From contig NZ_JAIGNL010000001.1 in NCBI RefSeq assembly GCF_019711395.1, forward strand, positions 868,001-932,000: 64,000 nucleotides of DNA. Reading direction: 5' to 3'. Shown in pieces: positions 52,216 through 61,979 of the stretch. The notes under the pieces are model-generated. The model saw nothing but the letters and a program-made list of their open reading frames with translations, did not search any database and was not told the origin of the DNA. Made by a program: the position numbers and the translations under genes. Positions within the stretch are counted from its first letter, which is position 1; the number at the start of each line of letters is the position of its first letter. Origin of the DNA: Qipengyuania xiapuensis. GTDB taxonomy: Bacteria > Pseudomonadota > Alphaproteobacteria > Sphingomonadales > Sphingomonadaceae.

Positions 52216-54450
52216 ATGATTGACCGCTCCCTTACTCTCCGCCTCCTTTCCGCCAGCACTCTGGCACTCGCCTTCGCGCAGCCCGCGCTCGCACAGGACG
52301 TCGATAGCTCCGACACCGAAGCAACCGGTGCCGAGCAGACCGACGACGGCGCACTCGACGTCATCGTCGTGACCGCCAACCGCCGCGAGGAAAACCTTCA
52401 GGACGTCGCCGTTTCGGCAGCGACCATCTCGGCAGATGCCGCCCGCGCCATCTTCGATGCCGGTGCCGACACGACCGCACTGGCCGGCCGCGTCCCGGGC
52501 CTGTTCGTCGAAAGCTCGAACGGCCGTGCAGCTCCGCGCTTCTACATCCGCGGTCTCGGCAACACCGATTTCGACCTCGCAGCCTCGCAGCCGGTTTCGG
52601 TCGTGATGGACGAAGTGGTCCTGGAGAACGTGACGCTCAAGAGCTTCCCGATCTTCGACGTCGAGCGCATCGAAGTCCTTCGCGGCCCGCAGGGCACGCT
52701 GTTCGGCCGCAACACGCCGGCCGGCATCGTCAAGATCGACACGGTCAAGCCGGGTGACGAGTTCGAAGTCAACGGTTCGGCAAGCGTCGGCAGCTTCAAC
52801 TCGATCGCGATCGACGGCGGTGTCACCATCCCGATCGCACCGGGCCTCGCCTCGATCCGCCTGTCGGGTCTGTGGCAGCAGCGCGACGACTGGATCGACA
52901 ACGGCTTCACCGGTGTTGAAGATGCCTATGGCGCCTACAGCGACATCGCAGGCCGTGCGCAACTCCTGATCACCCCGACCGATCGCCTCTCGATCCTGGG
53001 CAGCTACTCGGTCCGCGATCTCGACGGCACCTCGACGCTGTTCCGCGCCAACATCGTCGGCCCGGGCACGAACGACCTGAACGAAAACTACGACCGCGAC
53101 ACCGTCTTCTTCGACGCAGGCGGCGGCAACCAGGCCCAGTACAAGGCCGAGATCGCAACCGGCAAGATCGACTACGAAGCCGATTTCGCGACCTTCACCA
53201 GCATCACCAGCTTCGCGAGCAGCGAAGGTTCGAGCCGCGGCGATATCGACGGCGGCTTCGGTGCCAGCTTCCTCCCCGTAATGGGCCCGGGCTTCATCCC
53301 GTTCCCCTCGGACACGCAGGACTCGATCGAACTCGACCAGTTCACGCAGGAAGTGCGCATTGCCTCGAACAGCGGCGGTGCCTTCGAATGGCAGGTCGGC
53401 GGTTTCTACTTCGACAGCGACTTCGACGTCACCACCGTCGGCTTCGACTTCCCGCCGCCCGTCACCGTGAACCACACCAACGAGAGCTGGGCTGTCTTCG
53501 GCCAGGTCACGACCGAAGTGACCGAAGCGCTCAAGCTGACCGGCGGCGTTCGCTACACGGACGACCAGAAGGACTTCTTCGTGCGTGATGCAGCCGATCC
53601 GCAGGCCCGTTCGGTCTCGGACGACCGCATCAGCTGGGATCTCGCGGCATTCTACGAACTCAGCGACGATGCCAGCGTCTACGCCCGTGTCGCCAGCGGT
53701 TTCCGCGCCCCGACCATCCAGGGCCGTGACGTCGCCTTCTTCGCCGCTCCGTCGATCGCCACCAGCGAGAAGATCATGAGCTACGAAGCCGGTGTGAAGT
53801 CGGAGCTGTTCGACCGCCGCGTGCGCTTCAACCTCGCCGGCTACTATTACACGATCGAGGACCCGCAGTTCTCGGCCGTCGGTGGTGCAGGTAACCTCGT
53901 GCAGCTGGTCAACGCCGAGAAGGGTCGTGGCTACGGCTTCGAACTCGACAGCGCTTTCCAGGTCACTCCCGACTTCCTGCTCACCGCAGGCGTCAGCTGG
54001 AACGACACCAAGATCCAGGACGAGAACCTCGCCGTGGGCATCTGCGCACAGTGCACCGTGCTCGACCCGATCGTGAACATCGCCGGCACCGACCGTGCGC
54101 TGGTGGACGGCAACCCGTTCCCCAACGCTCCGGAATGGATCGCCGACGTCAGCGCCCGCTACGCGATCCCGGTGACCTCGGACGGCGAAATCTTCGCCTA
54201 CACCGACTGGACCTACCAGGGTGAGACGAGCTTCTTCCTTTACGACAGCTACGAATACGTCACCGACCCGCAGATCGAAGGCGGTCTGCGTGTGGGTTAC
54301 GCCAAGTTCGACGGCAGCCTCGAAGTGGCGCTCTTCGCGCGCAACATCACCGACGAGAACAACGTGAAGGGCGGCATCGACTTCAACAACAACACGGCGT
54401 TCGTGAACGATCCGCGCGTCTTCGGCGTGTCGGTCCGCTTCAACTACTAA
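52216..54450 (+). CDS. TonB-dependent outer-membrane receptor
   Basis: A 744-residue receptor. Signal peptide ends LAQPALAQD region, then a TonB-box-like stretch (DVIVVTANRREENLQDV), plug domain with FYIRGLGN, VVMDEV and RGPQGTLFGRNTPAGIV, and a long beta-barrel ending in an aromatic residue (VRFNY), as usual for outer-membrane proteins. Substrate unknown; the family imports siderophores, vitamins or sugars. The ATG at 52216 is fixed by the signal peptide. It is followed by a strong terminator. Confidence 0.93.
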   Translation: MIDRSLTLRLLSASTLALAFAQPALAQDVDSSDTEATGAEQTDDGALDVIVVTANRREENLQDVAVSAATISADAARAIFDAGADTTALAGRVPGLFVESSNGRAAPRFYIRGLGNTDFDLAASQPVSVVMDEVVLENVTLKSFPIFDVERIEVLRGPQGTLFGRNTPAGIVKIDTVKPGDEFEVNGSASVGSFNSIAIDGGVTIPIAPGLASIRLSGLWQQRDDWIDNGFTGVEDAYGAYSDIAGRAQLLITPTDRLSILGSYSVRDLDGTSTLFRANIVGPGTNDLNENYDRDTVFFDAGGGNQAQYKAEIATGKIDYEADFATFTSITSFASSEGSSRGDIDGGFGASFLPVMGPGFIPFPSDTQDSIELDQFTQEVRIASNSGGAFEWQVGGFYFDSDFDVTTVGFDFPPPVTVNHTNESWAVFGQVTTEVTEALKLTGGVRYTDDQKDFFVRDAADPQARSVSDDRISWDLAAFYELSDDASVYARVASGFRAPTIQGRDVAFFAAPSIATSEKIMSYEAGVKSELFDRRVRFNLAGYYYTIEDPQFSAVGGAGNLVQLVNAEKGRGYGFELDSAFQVTPDFLLTAGVSWNDTKIQDENLAVGICAQCTVLDPIVNIAGTDRALVDGNPFPNAPEWIADVSARYAIPVTSDGEIFAYTDWTYQGETSFFLYDSYEYVTDPQIEGGLRVGYAKFDGSLEVALFARNITDENNVKGGIDFNNNTAFVNDPRVFGVSVRFNY

Positions 54451-54475
54451 GCCGCCTCGTTTTCGAGAAACGAGA

Positions 54476-54510
54476 GGGGCCGGAAGGGAAGACCTTCCGG
54501 CCCCTTTTCT
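54476..54510. terminator. Terminator after the TonB receptor gene
   Basis: A perfect 12-bp stem (54476-54487 with 54493-54504) with a 5-base loop, then TTTTCT. A smaller hairpin precedes it (CTCGTTT/AAACGAG, about 54456-54474). It also separates the convergent M16 peptidase gene. Confidence 0.92.
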
Positions 54511-57382
54511 ATTCTGCGGGTGCCAGGCTGCTGTGGACGATGCGGATCCGCAGCGCGCTGTCCTCGCGCAGGTACTTGGCAGCCGCCTCCTTCAGCATTT
54601 CGGGCGTCACGTTGCGCAGCCGCGTCTCGTAGTCTCGGTAGCGGTCGAGCCGATCCGCCCGCAGCTGGGATTCGCTGAGCAGGCCGAGCCAGTAGCCGTT
54701 TTCGCGGCGGCTTTTCGAAAGGCTTTCGAGCATGGGGCGGCGCGCACGGTCGAGCAGGTCGGTTTCGACCGGTGCCTCGCGCAATCCGCCGGCGATCTCG
54801 TCGATCGCATCGAAAACGGTTTCCGCGTCGTCGGGGGCGATCACGACCGATGCCGAGAAGCTGCCGAAGCCGTCGTAGGTGTCCGACATCGAGGAGTTTG
54901 CACCCGGCGAATAGGACGCGCCCAGGTTTTCGCGGATTTCCTCGAGGAGTTGCAGCCGCATGACCGTGGCGAGGACGCGCATGGTGGCTTCTTCCTGAGC
55001 ATCGTCATCGTCGGTGGTGGGCCAGTAAACCTGTGCCAGAGCCTGGTCTTCGGCACCCTCGTGATAGAGCGTGACCGCATCGCTACGACCCGTGAACACG
55101 GCCTGCCTCTCGGCAGTGAATGGCTGAAGTGTCAGAGCACGCTCGGGCAGGGCGCCGAAGGTCCGCGCGACTTCCTCGATAACCTGCTCTTCGTCGATTT
55201 CGCCGACGATCGAGATCTCGATCGGGGAGCTAGCGAACTGGCTTGCCGTGCTCGAACGGACCTGCCCGAGGGTCACTGCCTCCAGCTTGTCCTTCGAAGG
55301 AATGCCGAAGCGCGGATTGTCGTCTGTGATGACCTGGGGAAGCTCGAACTGCGCGACCGCCTGCGGCGTTGCATCGGCGCGGGCGAGGAACGGTGGCAAG
55401 AGCGCCTCCCAGCGGGTCAGGGCCTCCTCGCGGAAGCCCGGATCTGTGAGGTAGGCGGCGGTCAGTTCCATCTGGAGCGGGAGGTCCACCATGGTTGTCG
55501 CGCCTGCCACGCGGAACTGGTCGCCCTGCGTGGTCAGCCCGTTGCTCACGTCGCGTCCGGCCATGATCTGCCGCAACTCGTCATAGCTGTGCTGGCCGAG
55601 CCCGCCGTTATCGAGCGCGGTCGAGATGAAGAGGCCCGAGGCGATGGCTTCCTCTGGGATCGAGAGCAGGCCCGAACCGATGCGGATGTTGAAGCGCACG
55701 CGGCCTTGTTCGAAGTCGGTGGTCTTGAGGTTGAGGCGGACGTTGTTCGCAAAGCGCAGTTGCCGGAAGCCGAGATCCTCCACCGTCTCGTCGGAAACGA
55801 CCGTGCCGGGTGTGCCGAAATCCTTGTAGGCAAACTCTGCCGTCTGTCCGGCTTCGGGCGGGGCCAGCGCGACCGCCTGCGAGGAGGCGAGGGCAGCGAG
55901 GATCGCGGTATCGCCCCCCTCGATCGGCTGCTTGGTGCTGACATGGACGAAAGGTGTGCCGAGCGCATAGTCCTCGCGGAAGACATCGGTGACCTCTTCG
56001 GGCGTGAGGCCAGCAGTCACTTCCTGGAAGATTTCCCAGCTCGTTTGGGGCGTTACGAAGAGGCGCCCGCTCTTGGCAGTCGAGAGGATGCCGCCGGCAA
56101 GGCCTGCACTGCGGCGGGTGTCCTGCTGTTCGGCGCGCGTTCGATAGCCGCGCGTGAAATTGGCGATTTGCTCGGCAAGTTCGCTCTCGGTGAAGCCGTA
56201 TTCGATCGCGCGGCGCCATTCCTGCTCGCCCAGCGCAAGCGCAGCCTCCCATTCGCCCTCCTTGGCCTGCACCGTCATGGTCGCCTGGTCGTAGAGCTTG
56301 AAGAAATCGCCTGCCGAAATACCGCCGGAGATAATCGGCGCATCGGCTCCGTTGGCGATCCGCTCGATCCGGCGATTGACCATTGCGCGGCCGAGCGAGG
56401 ACAGGATCGCGTGGCGAAAGTCCGATCGCCTACTCTTGCGCTCGTCATAGGGCGTGAAGCGGTCGATCACGACGATGTGCTCGACATCGGGGTCGACGAA
56501 ATTGGTCGCTGCCGAGGTCCGGTCGAGATCGATCGACCCGCCATCGACGCGCTCGATGTCCGTCTCGGGCGCCTGCCAGTCGGCGAAAACCGCGACCAGC
56601 TTCTCGCGGACAGAGGCTGGATCGATGTCTCCCACGATCACGATCGCTGCATTGTCGGGGCGATAGTAGCGCCGGTAGAGATCGCGCAGCGTCTGTGCCG
56701 GAGCCGCGTCGATGTTCTCCACCGTGCCGTCCGCCCGGAACCGCGCCGCGTAGCGCGTGTCGGGGGCGACGAAGCGCAAATAGTCCTTCAGGCGGCGGAT
56801 CGAGTAATTGTTGCGTGTGCGGGTCTCCGACTGGATCACGCCGCGTTCGCGGTCGACCGCGTCCTCCGCGATGGTCAGCTCGCTCGCCGTCTCGCGCATC
56901 AGCATCAGCGCCGTGTCAAGCAACTCGGGATCGTTGCGCGGCAGGTCGAGCCGGTAGATCGTGTCCTCGAATCCGGTGGAGGCGTTGGTGTCCGCTCCGA
57001 ATGCCAGCCCCTCGCGCTCGAGCAGCTTGATCATCTCGCCTTCGGGTATGTTGGTCGATCCGTTGAAGGCCATGTGCTCGATGAAGTGGGCAAGACCGAG
57101 TTCGTCGTCCTCTTCATCGACCCAGCCAACATCGAAGCCGAAGCGGATGACGACACTGTCCTTCGGTGTCTCGTTGCGCAGGATCGCGTAGCGCAGGCCG
57201 TTGTCGAGAACGCCGTATTCGATCGTGCCGTCGGGCGAGATGTCGAATATTTCGTTGCCCCAGGCCGTAGCTTTCGATTGTTCGGCGGCTTCGGCAGCAG
57301 GCGGGGCTTCCGCATGTGCGGCAGACGGCAGTGCGAGCGCCAGTAACGGCAGGGGCGCAAGCACGCGAAACGGTATTCTCAT
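54509..57382 (-). CDS. M16 family zinc metallopeptidase, exported
   Basis: A 957-residue two-repeat peptidase (pitrilysin/insulinase type). Signal peptide about residues 1-25 (LALALPSAAHA). The zinc motif HFIEH with downstream Glu lies in GLAHFIEHMAFNGSTNIPEG. The second half is the inactive homologous domain. It probably degrades peptides in the periplasm. The start ATG 57382 has GAGAGGA upstream; the reading frame is open for 28 more codons without support. Converges on the TonB receptor gene. Confidence 0.92.
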   Translation of the reverse strand: MRIPFRVLAPLPLLALALPSAAHAEAPPAAEAAEQSKATAWGNEIFDISPDGTIEYGVLDNGLRYAILRNETPKDSVVIRFGFDVGWVDEEDDELGLAHFIEHMAFNGSTNIPEGEMIKLLEREGLAFGADTNASTGFEDTIYRLDLPRNDPELLDTALMLMRETASELTIAEDAVDRERGVIQSETRTRNNYSIRRLKDYLRFVAPDTRYAARFRADGTVENIDAAPAQTLRDLYRRYYRPDNAAIVIVGDIDPASVREKLVAVFADWQAPETDIERVDGGSIDLDRTSAATNFVDPDVEHIVVIDRFTPYDERKSRRSDFRHAILSSLGRAMVNRRIERIANGADAPIISGGISAGDFFKLYDQATMTVQAKEGEWEAALALGEQEWRRAIEYGFTESELAEQIANFTRGYRTRAEQQDTRRSAGLAGGILSTAKSGRLFVTPQTSWEIFQEVTAGLTPEEVTDVFREDYALGTPFVHVSTKQPIEGGDTAILAALASSQAVALAPPEAGQTAEFAYKDFGTPGTVVSDETVEDLGFRQLRFANNVRLNLKTTDFEQGRVRFNIRIGSGLLSIPEEAIASGLFISTALDNGGLGQHSYDELRQIMAGRDVSNGLTTQGDQFRVAGATTMVDLPLQMELTAAYLTDPGFREEALTRWEALLPPFLARADATPQAVAQFELPQVITDDNPRFGIPSKDKLEAVTLGQVRSSTASQFASSPIEISIVGEIDEEQVIEEVARTFGALPERALTLQPFTAERQAVFTGRSDAVTLYHEGAEDQALAQVYWPTTDDDDAQEEATMRVLATVMRLQLLEEIRENLGASYSPGANSSMSDTYDGFGSFSASVVIAPDDAETVFDAIDEIAGGLREAPVETDLLDRARRPMLESLSKSRRENGYWLGLLSESQLRADRLDRYRDYETRLRNVTPEMLKEAAAKYLREDSALRIRIVHSSLAPAE

Positions 57383-57522
57383 CGACAGTCCTCTCTCCAA
57401 CAACAGGTGTAGCAAGCGGACCCCTGACTGCAAGCTGACTGCGCCGCGCGCTCTGCCAAGCCGCAAGGAGCATCGACGAAACCGAATTTCCCTTTCTGCC
57501 GCACTGCGTTAGGGCAGGCGCG

Positions 57523-58404
57523 ATGACCGCGGTCGACCTCGTCTACAATCCCGTCTCGGGCAGTTTCAGCCAGGCGCATTGCAACGCATTGCGTGATGCG
57601 CTGGAGGGCGAGGGCTTTGCCGTCACGATGATGCCGACAACGGCCGAGGGCGCGCAGCTGTCCGGAACCGCGGAGCTGGTCTGCGTCCACGGCGGAGACG
57701 GAACGCTGCGCGATACGGTCCAGGCGCTCGGCGAAGATGCCGGATCGGTCGCCCTGGCCGTAGCGCCTTCGGGCACGATCAACCTCGTGGCGCGCGAACT
57801 GGGCTATGCCCGCAAGCCTGCCGAATTTGCCCGGCAAGTGGCCAAGGGTTGGGCGAAGGGTCGCGACGAATGGGTCGAGGCGCCGCTCTACCGGCTGGGC
57901 GACATGCCGATCGTCTCATGTCTCTCGATCGGACCCGATAGCCATGCGGTGGCGCGCGTTTCGGGAAAGCTCAAGAAGCGGATCGGTCGCTACGCCTACG
58001 TTGTGGCCATGGTGCAGCAGATGCGTGACTGGCCGCGCAGTCCGATGACGGTGCGGGGCGAGCTCGTGGGGGGCGAGAGTTTCGAATGCGAAGCCGAGGC
58101 GGTGATCGTCTCCGGCGCCGCGCTATATGCCGGGCCGTTCCAGCTGAGCCCCGAGGCCAAGCTCTCCAGCGACGCGGTCGAGCTGATCACGCTGGAGCGC
58201 TCGACACGGTTCGGCACGATGCTGCTTAGCCTTGCGGCCATGCTGCGCCTTCCCGTCGACCGTTTCGCCAATGCCGAGATCCGCACATGCCGCAGGATCG
58301 AGTTCGATCGCTGCGTCACGCCCGTCCAGGTCGACGGCGATCACATGCCCGATTGCGCCTACGCCATCGCCCCTGCCGGGCTCAGCCTGCGCTACGTCGT
58401 CTGA
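57523..58404 (+). CDS. Diacylglycerol/lipid kinase family protein
   Basis: A 293-residue DAGK_cat-domain protein. The nucleotide motif is VHGGDGTLRDTVQAL near residue 46, and the downstream PSGTINLVARELG takes the place of the PLGTGNDFAR motif, a common variant. It probably phosphorylates a lipid such as diacylglycerol or a sphingoid; the order is known for sphingolipids, which makes a sphingosine-type substrate conceivable but unproven. The stop directly abuts the convergent purC stop with no gap. Confidence 0.9.
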   Translation: MTAVDLVYNPVSGSFSQAHCNALRDALEGEGFAVTMMPTTAEGAQLSGTAELVCVHGGDGTLRDTVQALGEDAGSVALAVAPSGTINLVARELGYARKPAEFARQVAKGWAKGRDEWVEAPLYRLGDMPIVSCLSIGPDSHAVARVSGKLKKRIGRYAYVVAMVQQMRDWPRSPMTVRGELVGGESFECEAEAVIVSGAALYAGPFQLSPEAKLSSDAVELITLERSTRFGTMLLSLAAMLRLPVDRFANAEIRTCRRIEFDRCVTPVQVDGDHMPDCAYAIAPAGLSLRYVV

Positions 58405-59211
58405 CTACTTCTTGACCGGCTTGGTCGGCGTGCGCAGCCGGCCGCGATGCGCGTTCATGTCGAGCACTTCGCCCGGACCGCTGTCTTCGTTCTGCAGCAG
58501 GCCGAGACGGCGCGCGACTTCCTGATAGGCTTCGCTCTCGCCGCCCATGTCGCGGCGGAAGCGGTCCTTGTCGAGCTTTTCGCCGGTGTTGATGTCCCAC
58601 AGGCGGCAGCCGTCGGGGCTGATCTCGTCGGCAAGGATCGTGCGGCTGAAATCGCCGTCCCAGATGCGGCCGAACTCGAGCTTGAAGTCGACGAGGCGAA
58701 TGTCGATCGCCGCGAACATGCCGCACAGGAAATCGTTGATGCGGATGGCCATGCTCGACATGTCCTGCATCTCTTCGTGGCTGCACCAGTTGAAGCAGGC
58801 GATCTCTTCCTCGGAGACCTTGGGGTCGCCCAGAGCATCGTCCTTGAGGCAGTATTCGATCAGCGTGTGCGGAAGCAGCTCGCCTTCCTCGATGCCGAGG
58901 CGCTTCGAAAGCGAACCGGCGGCGACATTGCGCACCACCACTTCCAGCGGAATGATCTCGACCTGGCGGACGAGCTGCTCGCGCATGTTCAGGCGGCGGA
59001 TGAAGTGCGTGGGGATGCCGATGTGGGAAAGACGCGTGAAGACATATTCGCTGATGCGATTGTTGATCACGCCCTTGCCGTTGATCGTGCCCTTCTTCTC
59101 GGCATTGAACGCGGTCGCGTCATCCTTGAAGTACTGGATGATCGTGCCCGGTTCGGGGCCTTCGTAGAGGATCTTGGCCTTGCCTTCGTAGATCTGGCGG
59201 CGACGTGCCAT
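58405..59211 (-). CDS. purC: Phosphoribosylaminoimidazole-succinocarboxamide synthase
   Basis: A 268-residue SAICAR synthase: [19 protein letters not shown] start, [20 protein letters not shown], and GEVVVRN-type core with [28 protein letters not shown] and [12 protein letters not shown] are diagnostic. It joins aspartate to CAIR in purine synthesis. Start ATG 59211 with AAGGAA upstream; the upstream in-frame extension lacks support. The C-terminal tail ([11 protein letters not shown]) is longer than in E. coli. Confidence 0.96.
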   Translation of the reverse strand: MARRRQIYEGKAKILYEGPEPGTIIQYFKDDATAFNAEKKGTINGKGVINNRISEYVFTRLSHIGIPTHFIRRLNMREQLVRQVEIIPLEVVVRNVAAGSLSKRLGIEEGELLPHTLIEYCLKDDALGDPKVSEEEIACFNWCSHEEMQDMSSMAIRINDFLCGMFAAIDIRLVDFKLEFGRIWDGDFSRTILADEISPDGCRLWDINTGEKLDKDRFRRDMGGESEAYQEVARRLGLLQNEDSGPGEVLDMNAHRGRLRTPTKPVKK

Positions 59212-59323
59212 GGGCGTATTCCTTCGCGCGAAAAAGCATGCGCCCCGGTAAGTGGAATCGGCAAGGATCCGCACGGCCCGGGGCGATTGGCTGCCGCTTA
59301 CCGGAAGGCTGCCGCGAAAGCAA

Positions 59324-60646
59324 TCAGGCCGGTGGCGGGATGGGCGATCCCTGCGCTGTGCCCTCCTCCACCGCAGGGGCGTGTTCGTGCTTCAGTTTCT
59401 CGATCAGCCGGCCGAGCGTGGCGCGCTGGACGAGCACGCTGAAGAGCACGGCGGCAAAGGTCGCCGCGAGGATCAGGTCACGCGTCTCGCCCGGCGGGAG
59501 CGAGAGGGCGAGCGCGATCGATATGCCGCCGCGAAGGCCGCCCCACCAGAGTACGCGGCCAGCACCCTTGTCCTGCAGGCGCGCTGCGGGGATCGTCTTG
59601 GTGGAAACGAAGATACCGACCGCGCGCGCGACCAGCGTGAGCGGGATGGCAAGCAGGCCGAAGATCAGCACGTCGCCGCCTACCGTGAGCACGATCATCT
59701 CGAGCCCGATCAGCAGGAAGAGAACCGAATTCAGCAGCTCGTCGACGAGCTCCCAGAACTTGATGACGTAATCGCGCGTCACGTCGCTCATGGCGAAAGT
59801 CACGCCCTGGTTGCCGATCATCAGTCCGGCGACCGCCATGGCCAGCGGTCCGGAGATGTGAAGGCTCGAACACAGGGCATAGCCGCCCATCACGATGGCG
59901 AGCGTGATCAGAACCTCGAGCGCGTATTCGTCCATGCTGGCGAGCGCGCGATATCCAATCCAGCCGAATACCAGCCCGACCAGCACTCCGCCGCCCGCTT
60001 CGATCGCGAACAGTTCCGCACCTTCGATGAAGGAGAAATCCTTCCCGCTGATGGCCGCGCCGAGCAGGATGATGAAGATCACGATGCCCACGCCGTCGTT
60101 GAAAAGGCTTTCGCCCGCCACCGCGCTTTGCAGCGACTTGGGCACATTCTCTTCCTTGAGCACGCCGAGGACCGACACGGGATCGGTCGGCGCGATCAGG
60201 GCGCCGAAGACGAAATACCAGATCGGCGCGATGGACAGGCCGAGCATCATGCCCACACCCCACATGGCGAGCCCGACCAGCACGGTCGAGATGATGACGC
60301 CGACCGTCGACAACAGCAGGACCGGGAGCCAGGCGACCTTCAAACGGTCGAGATCGACATGGAGCGCGCCTGCAAACAGCAGGAAACTGAGCATCCCCTG
60401 CAGGAGCGTGTCGGTGAAGTTCATCTGCTGCAGCGTATTCGCCACCCAGTCGTCGAGGGTGATGCCGGGAATGAAGGCATTGGCGACCATCAGGCCGATC
60501 GCGGCAATCGCGCCCATGACCGTAAGGCCGATGACATGCGGCAATTTGACGAAGTGATGGTTGAACCATCCGAGCAAGGCAGAGGCGACGACCAGCAGCG
60601 CGGCGATGTCGAAGGCGGAGAGCGCAGACGCGGTTTCTTCGTGCAT
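59324..60646 (-). CDS. Cation:proton antiporter (CPA1/NhaP type)
   Basis: A 440-residue antiporter with about 12 membrane helices. It has the central segments [19 protein letters not shown] and [12 protein letters not shown], in which the ND motif is the ion-binding pair typical of CPA1 (ND) rather than CPA2 (DD) proteins. It exchanges Na+ or K+ for H+. It ends in a short cytoplasmic tail with Pro/Glu. The ATG is 78 bases from the start of the divergent HprK-like gene. Confidence 0.92.
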   Translation of the reverse strand: MHEETASALSAFDIAALLVVASALLGWFNHHFVKLPHVIGLTVMGAIAAIGLMVANAFIPGITLDDWVANTLQQMNFTDTLLQGMLSFLLFAGALHVDLDRLKVAWLPVLLLSTVGVIISTVLVGLAMWGVGMMLGLSIAPIWYFVFGALIAPTDPVSVLGVLKEENVPKSLQSAVAGESLFNDGVGIVIFIILLGAAISGKDFSFIEGAELFAIEAGGGVLVGLVFGWIGYRALASMDEYALEVLITLAIVMGGYALCSSLHISGPLAMAVAGLMIGNQGVTFAMSDVTRDYVIKFWELVDELLNSVLFLLIGLEMIVLTVGGDVLIFGLLAIPLTLVARAVGIFVSTKTIPAARLQDKGAGRVLWWGGLRGGISIALALSLPPGETRDLILAATFAAVLFSVLVQRATLGRLIEKLKHEHAPAVEEGTAQGSPIPPPA

Positions 60647-60723
60647 GGCGGCAGCGATAGCGCGGGATAGAAGATTGGCAAAGCTTGCGTGTTGCCAGTC
60701 GCTTGGGGCAGCACCCGGCTGTC

Positions 60724-61620
60724 ATGTCTGCGCAGCATCATTATCGGCATTCGGGCCTGCTGGTCGCCTCGGCGATCGAACTGCCCGAATGGCAAGGCTT
60801 TGCCTGCGAGCCCGGTGAGCCCGATGTGCGGATCGTGCTGTCGGACGAGCCATGTCCCGATTGCCCTGCCGATGGCAGCGTGGCGGTCGGAGAGAGCCTG
60901 CGCTTCGCGGTCGAAGGGATCGGCGGCTGGCAGGTAGAGAGCGGGCATACGATCTCCCTCCATCCCGGACTGACGGCCGACCTGCCCGAACTGCGCCTGT
61001 TCACTCTCGGCAGCGCCTGGGGTGGCCTCGGCTATCAGCGCGGCTTCGCCATGTGGCATGGCAGCGCGGTCGCACGTGAAGGTCGCGCGGTGCTGTTCTG
61101 CGGCGATGCCGGAGCGGGGAAGAGCACGATGGCGGCTGCGCTGGTGGCGCGCGGAGCAGTGCTCGTGGCGGACGATCTGAGCCGGATCGAACCGGCGCAG
61201 GAAAGCGTCTCGATCCACCCATCGTCTGCCCGGATCAAGCTGTGGCGCGAGGCGGTCGAGCGATTTGGGTGGCAGGATCGCGTCCTGCAGCGCGACTATT
61301 ACCGCGAGGACAAGTTTCATTGTTCTGTCCCCGTGCACTCCGCGGGGAAAGCGCCGCTTCGATTGGCGGCAATCGTGTCGCTCGAAGAAGGCGAAACGCT
61401 CTCTTTCCAGCGCTTGCCGGGCGGCGAGGCGCTCAAGACCGCGATGAAGCAGTCGATCTATCGCCCCGAAATGATCGAGGCGCTGGGCAAATGGGGCGAG
61501 CAGGGGGCCCTGGGGGCGCAGATCACTGCAAATTGCCAGGTTTATCGCCTCACGCGGCCGAAGGACTTCGCCGCATTGGACGATGCCTGCGAGAGGATCG
61601 AATCGCTCTGGTCCGACTGA
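60724..61620 (+). CDS. HprK-related kinase-like protein
   Basis: A 298-residue protein whose C-terminal half has Walker A GDAGAGKSTMAAAL (near residue 131) and the HPr kinase/PEP carboxykinase-like region ADDLSRIE and HPSSARIKLW. The N-terminal half is a separate domain with several Cys. It is larger than the truncated HprK found with PTS-ntr genes. Such HprK-like ATPases occur alone or near lasso-peptide/PqqD loci; no such genes are here. Substrate unknown. The tRNA-Phe gene follows on the opposite strand. Confidence 0.8.
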   Translation: MSAQHHYRHSGLLVASAIELPEWQGFACEPGEPDVRIVLSDEPCPDCPADGSVAVGESLRFAVEGIGGWQVESGHTISLHPGLTADLPELRLFTLGSAWGGLGYQRGFAMWHGSAVAREGRAVLFCGDAGAGKSTMAAALVARGAVLVADDLSRIEPAQESVSIHPSSARIKLWREAVERFGWQDRVLQRDYYREDKFHCSVPVHSAGKAPLRLAAIVSLEEGETLSFQRLPGGEALKTAMKQSIYRPEMIEALGKWGEQGALGAQITANCQVYRLTRPKDFAALDDACERIESLWSD

Positions 61621-61630
61621 TGGAGGATAG

Positions 61631-61706
61631 TGGTGCCCGGGGACGGATTCGAACCGCCGACACTGCGATTTTCAGTCGCATGCTCTACCAACTGAGCTAC
61701 CCGGGC
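61631..61706 (-). tRNA. tRNA-Phe (GAA)
   Basis: A complete 76-base cloverleaf on the minus strand: acceptor GCCCGGG/CCCGGGC, D arm GCTC/GAGC, anticodon arm TGCGA/TCGCA with loop CTGAAAA (anticodon GAA), and T arm GGCGG/CCGTC with TTCGAAT. The CCA end is encoded. Confidence 0.98.
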
Positions 61707-61793
61707 TAACCCTCGCTGCGGCCTCGCGTGGGGCCCTGCAGCGGTTGGAGTGCGCGCCTATGGCGAAGGCGCGCGCGCTTGGCAAGGCCTATT

Positions 61794-61979
61794 TCAGTCC
61801 TCTTGCGGCTTGACCACTTCAGCGGCGATTTCTTCGGGCAGGGCGGGCCTGCCGGGCACGGCGTAACCATCGCCGAACCACTGGGCGAGATCGCGGTCGC
61901 GGCAGCGAGTGGAGCAGAACGGGGCGTGCTCTTTGGTGCGCGGTTTTTTGCAAATGGGGCAGGGCTTGGACATGCTCAT
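61794..61979 (-). CDS. yacG: DNA gyrase inhibitor YacG
   Basis: A 61-residue zinc protein with four Cys: CPIC near the N-terminus and FCSTRCRDRDLAQWF, the exact YacG signature. In E. coli it binds GyrB and blocks DNA binding by gyrase. Its start (61979 or 61973) overlaps the stop of the RNase E/G-like gene. It closes the infA-maf-RNase E/G-yacG gene order. Confidence 0.93.
   Translation of the reverse strand: MSMSKPCPICKKPRTKEHAPFCSTRCRDRDLAQWFGDGYAVPGRPALPEEIAAEVVKPQED

Noticed and set aside
54533-57346. A 937-codon open frame antisense to the M16 peptidase
   Set aside because: Composition is Arg/Glu/Val/Asp-rich as expected for the complement of a GC-rich gene; the zinc motif and signal peptide prove the other strand.
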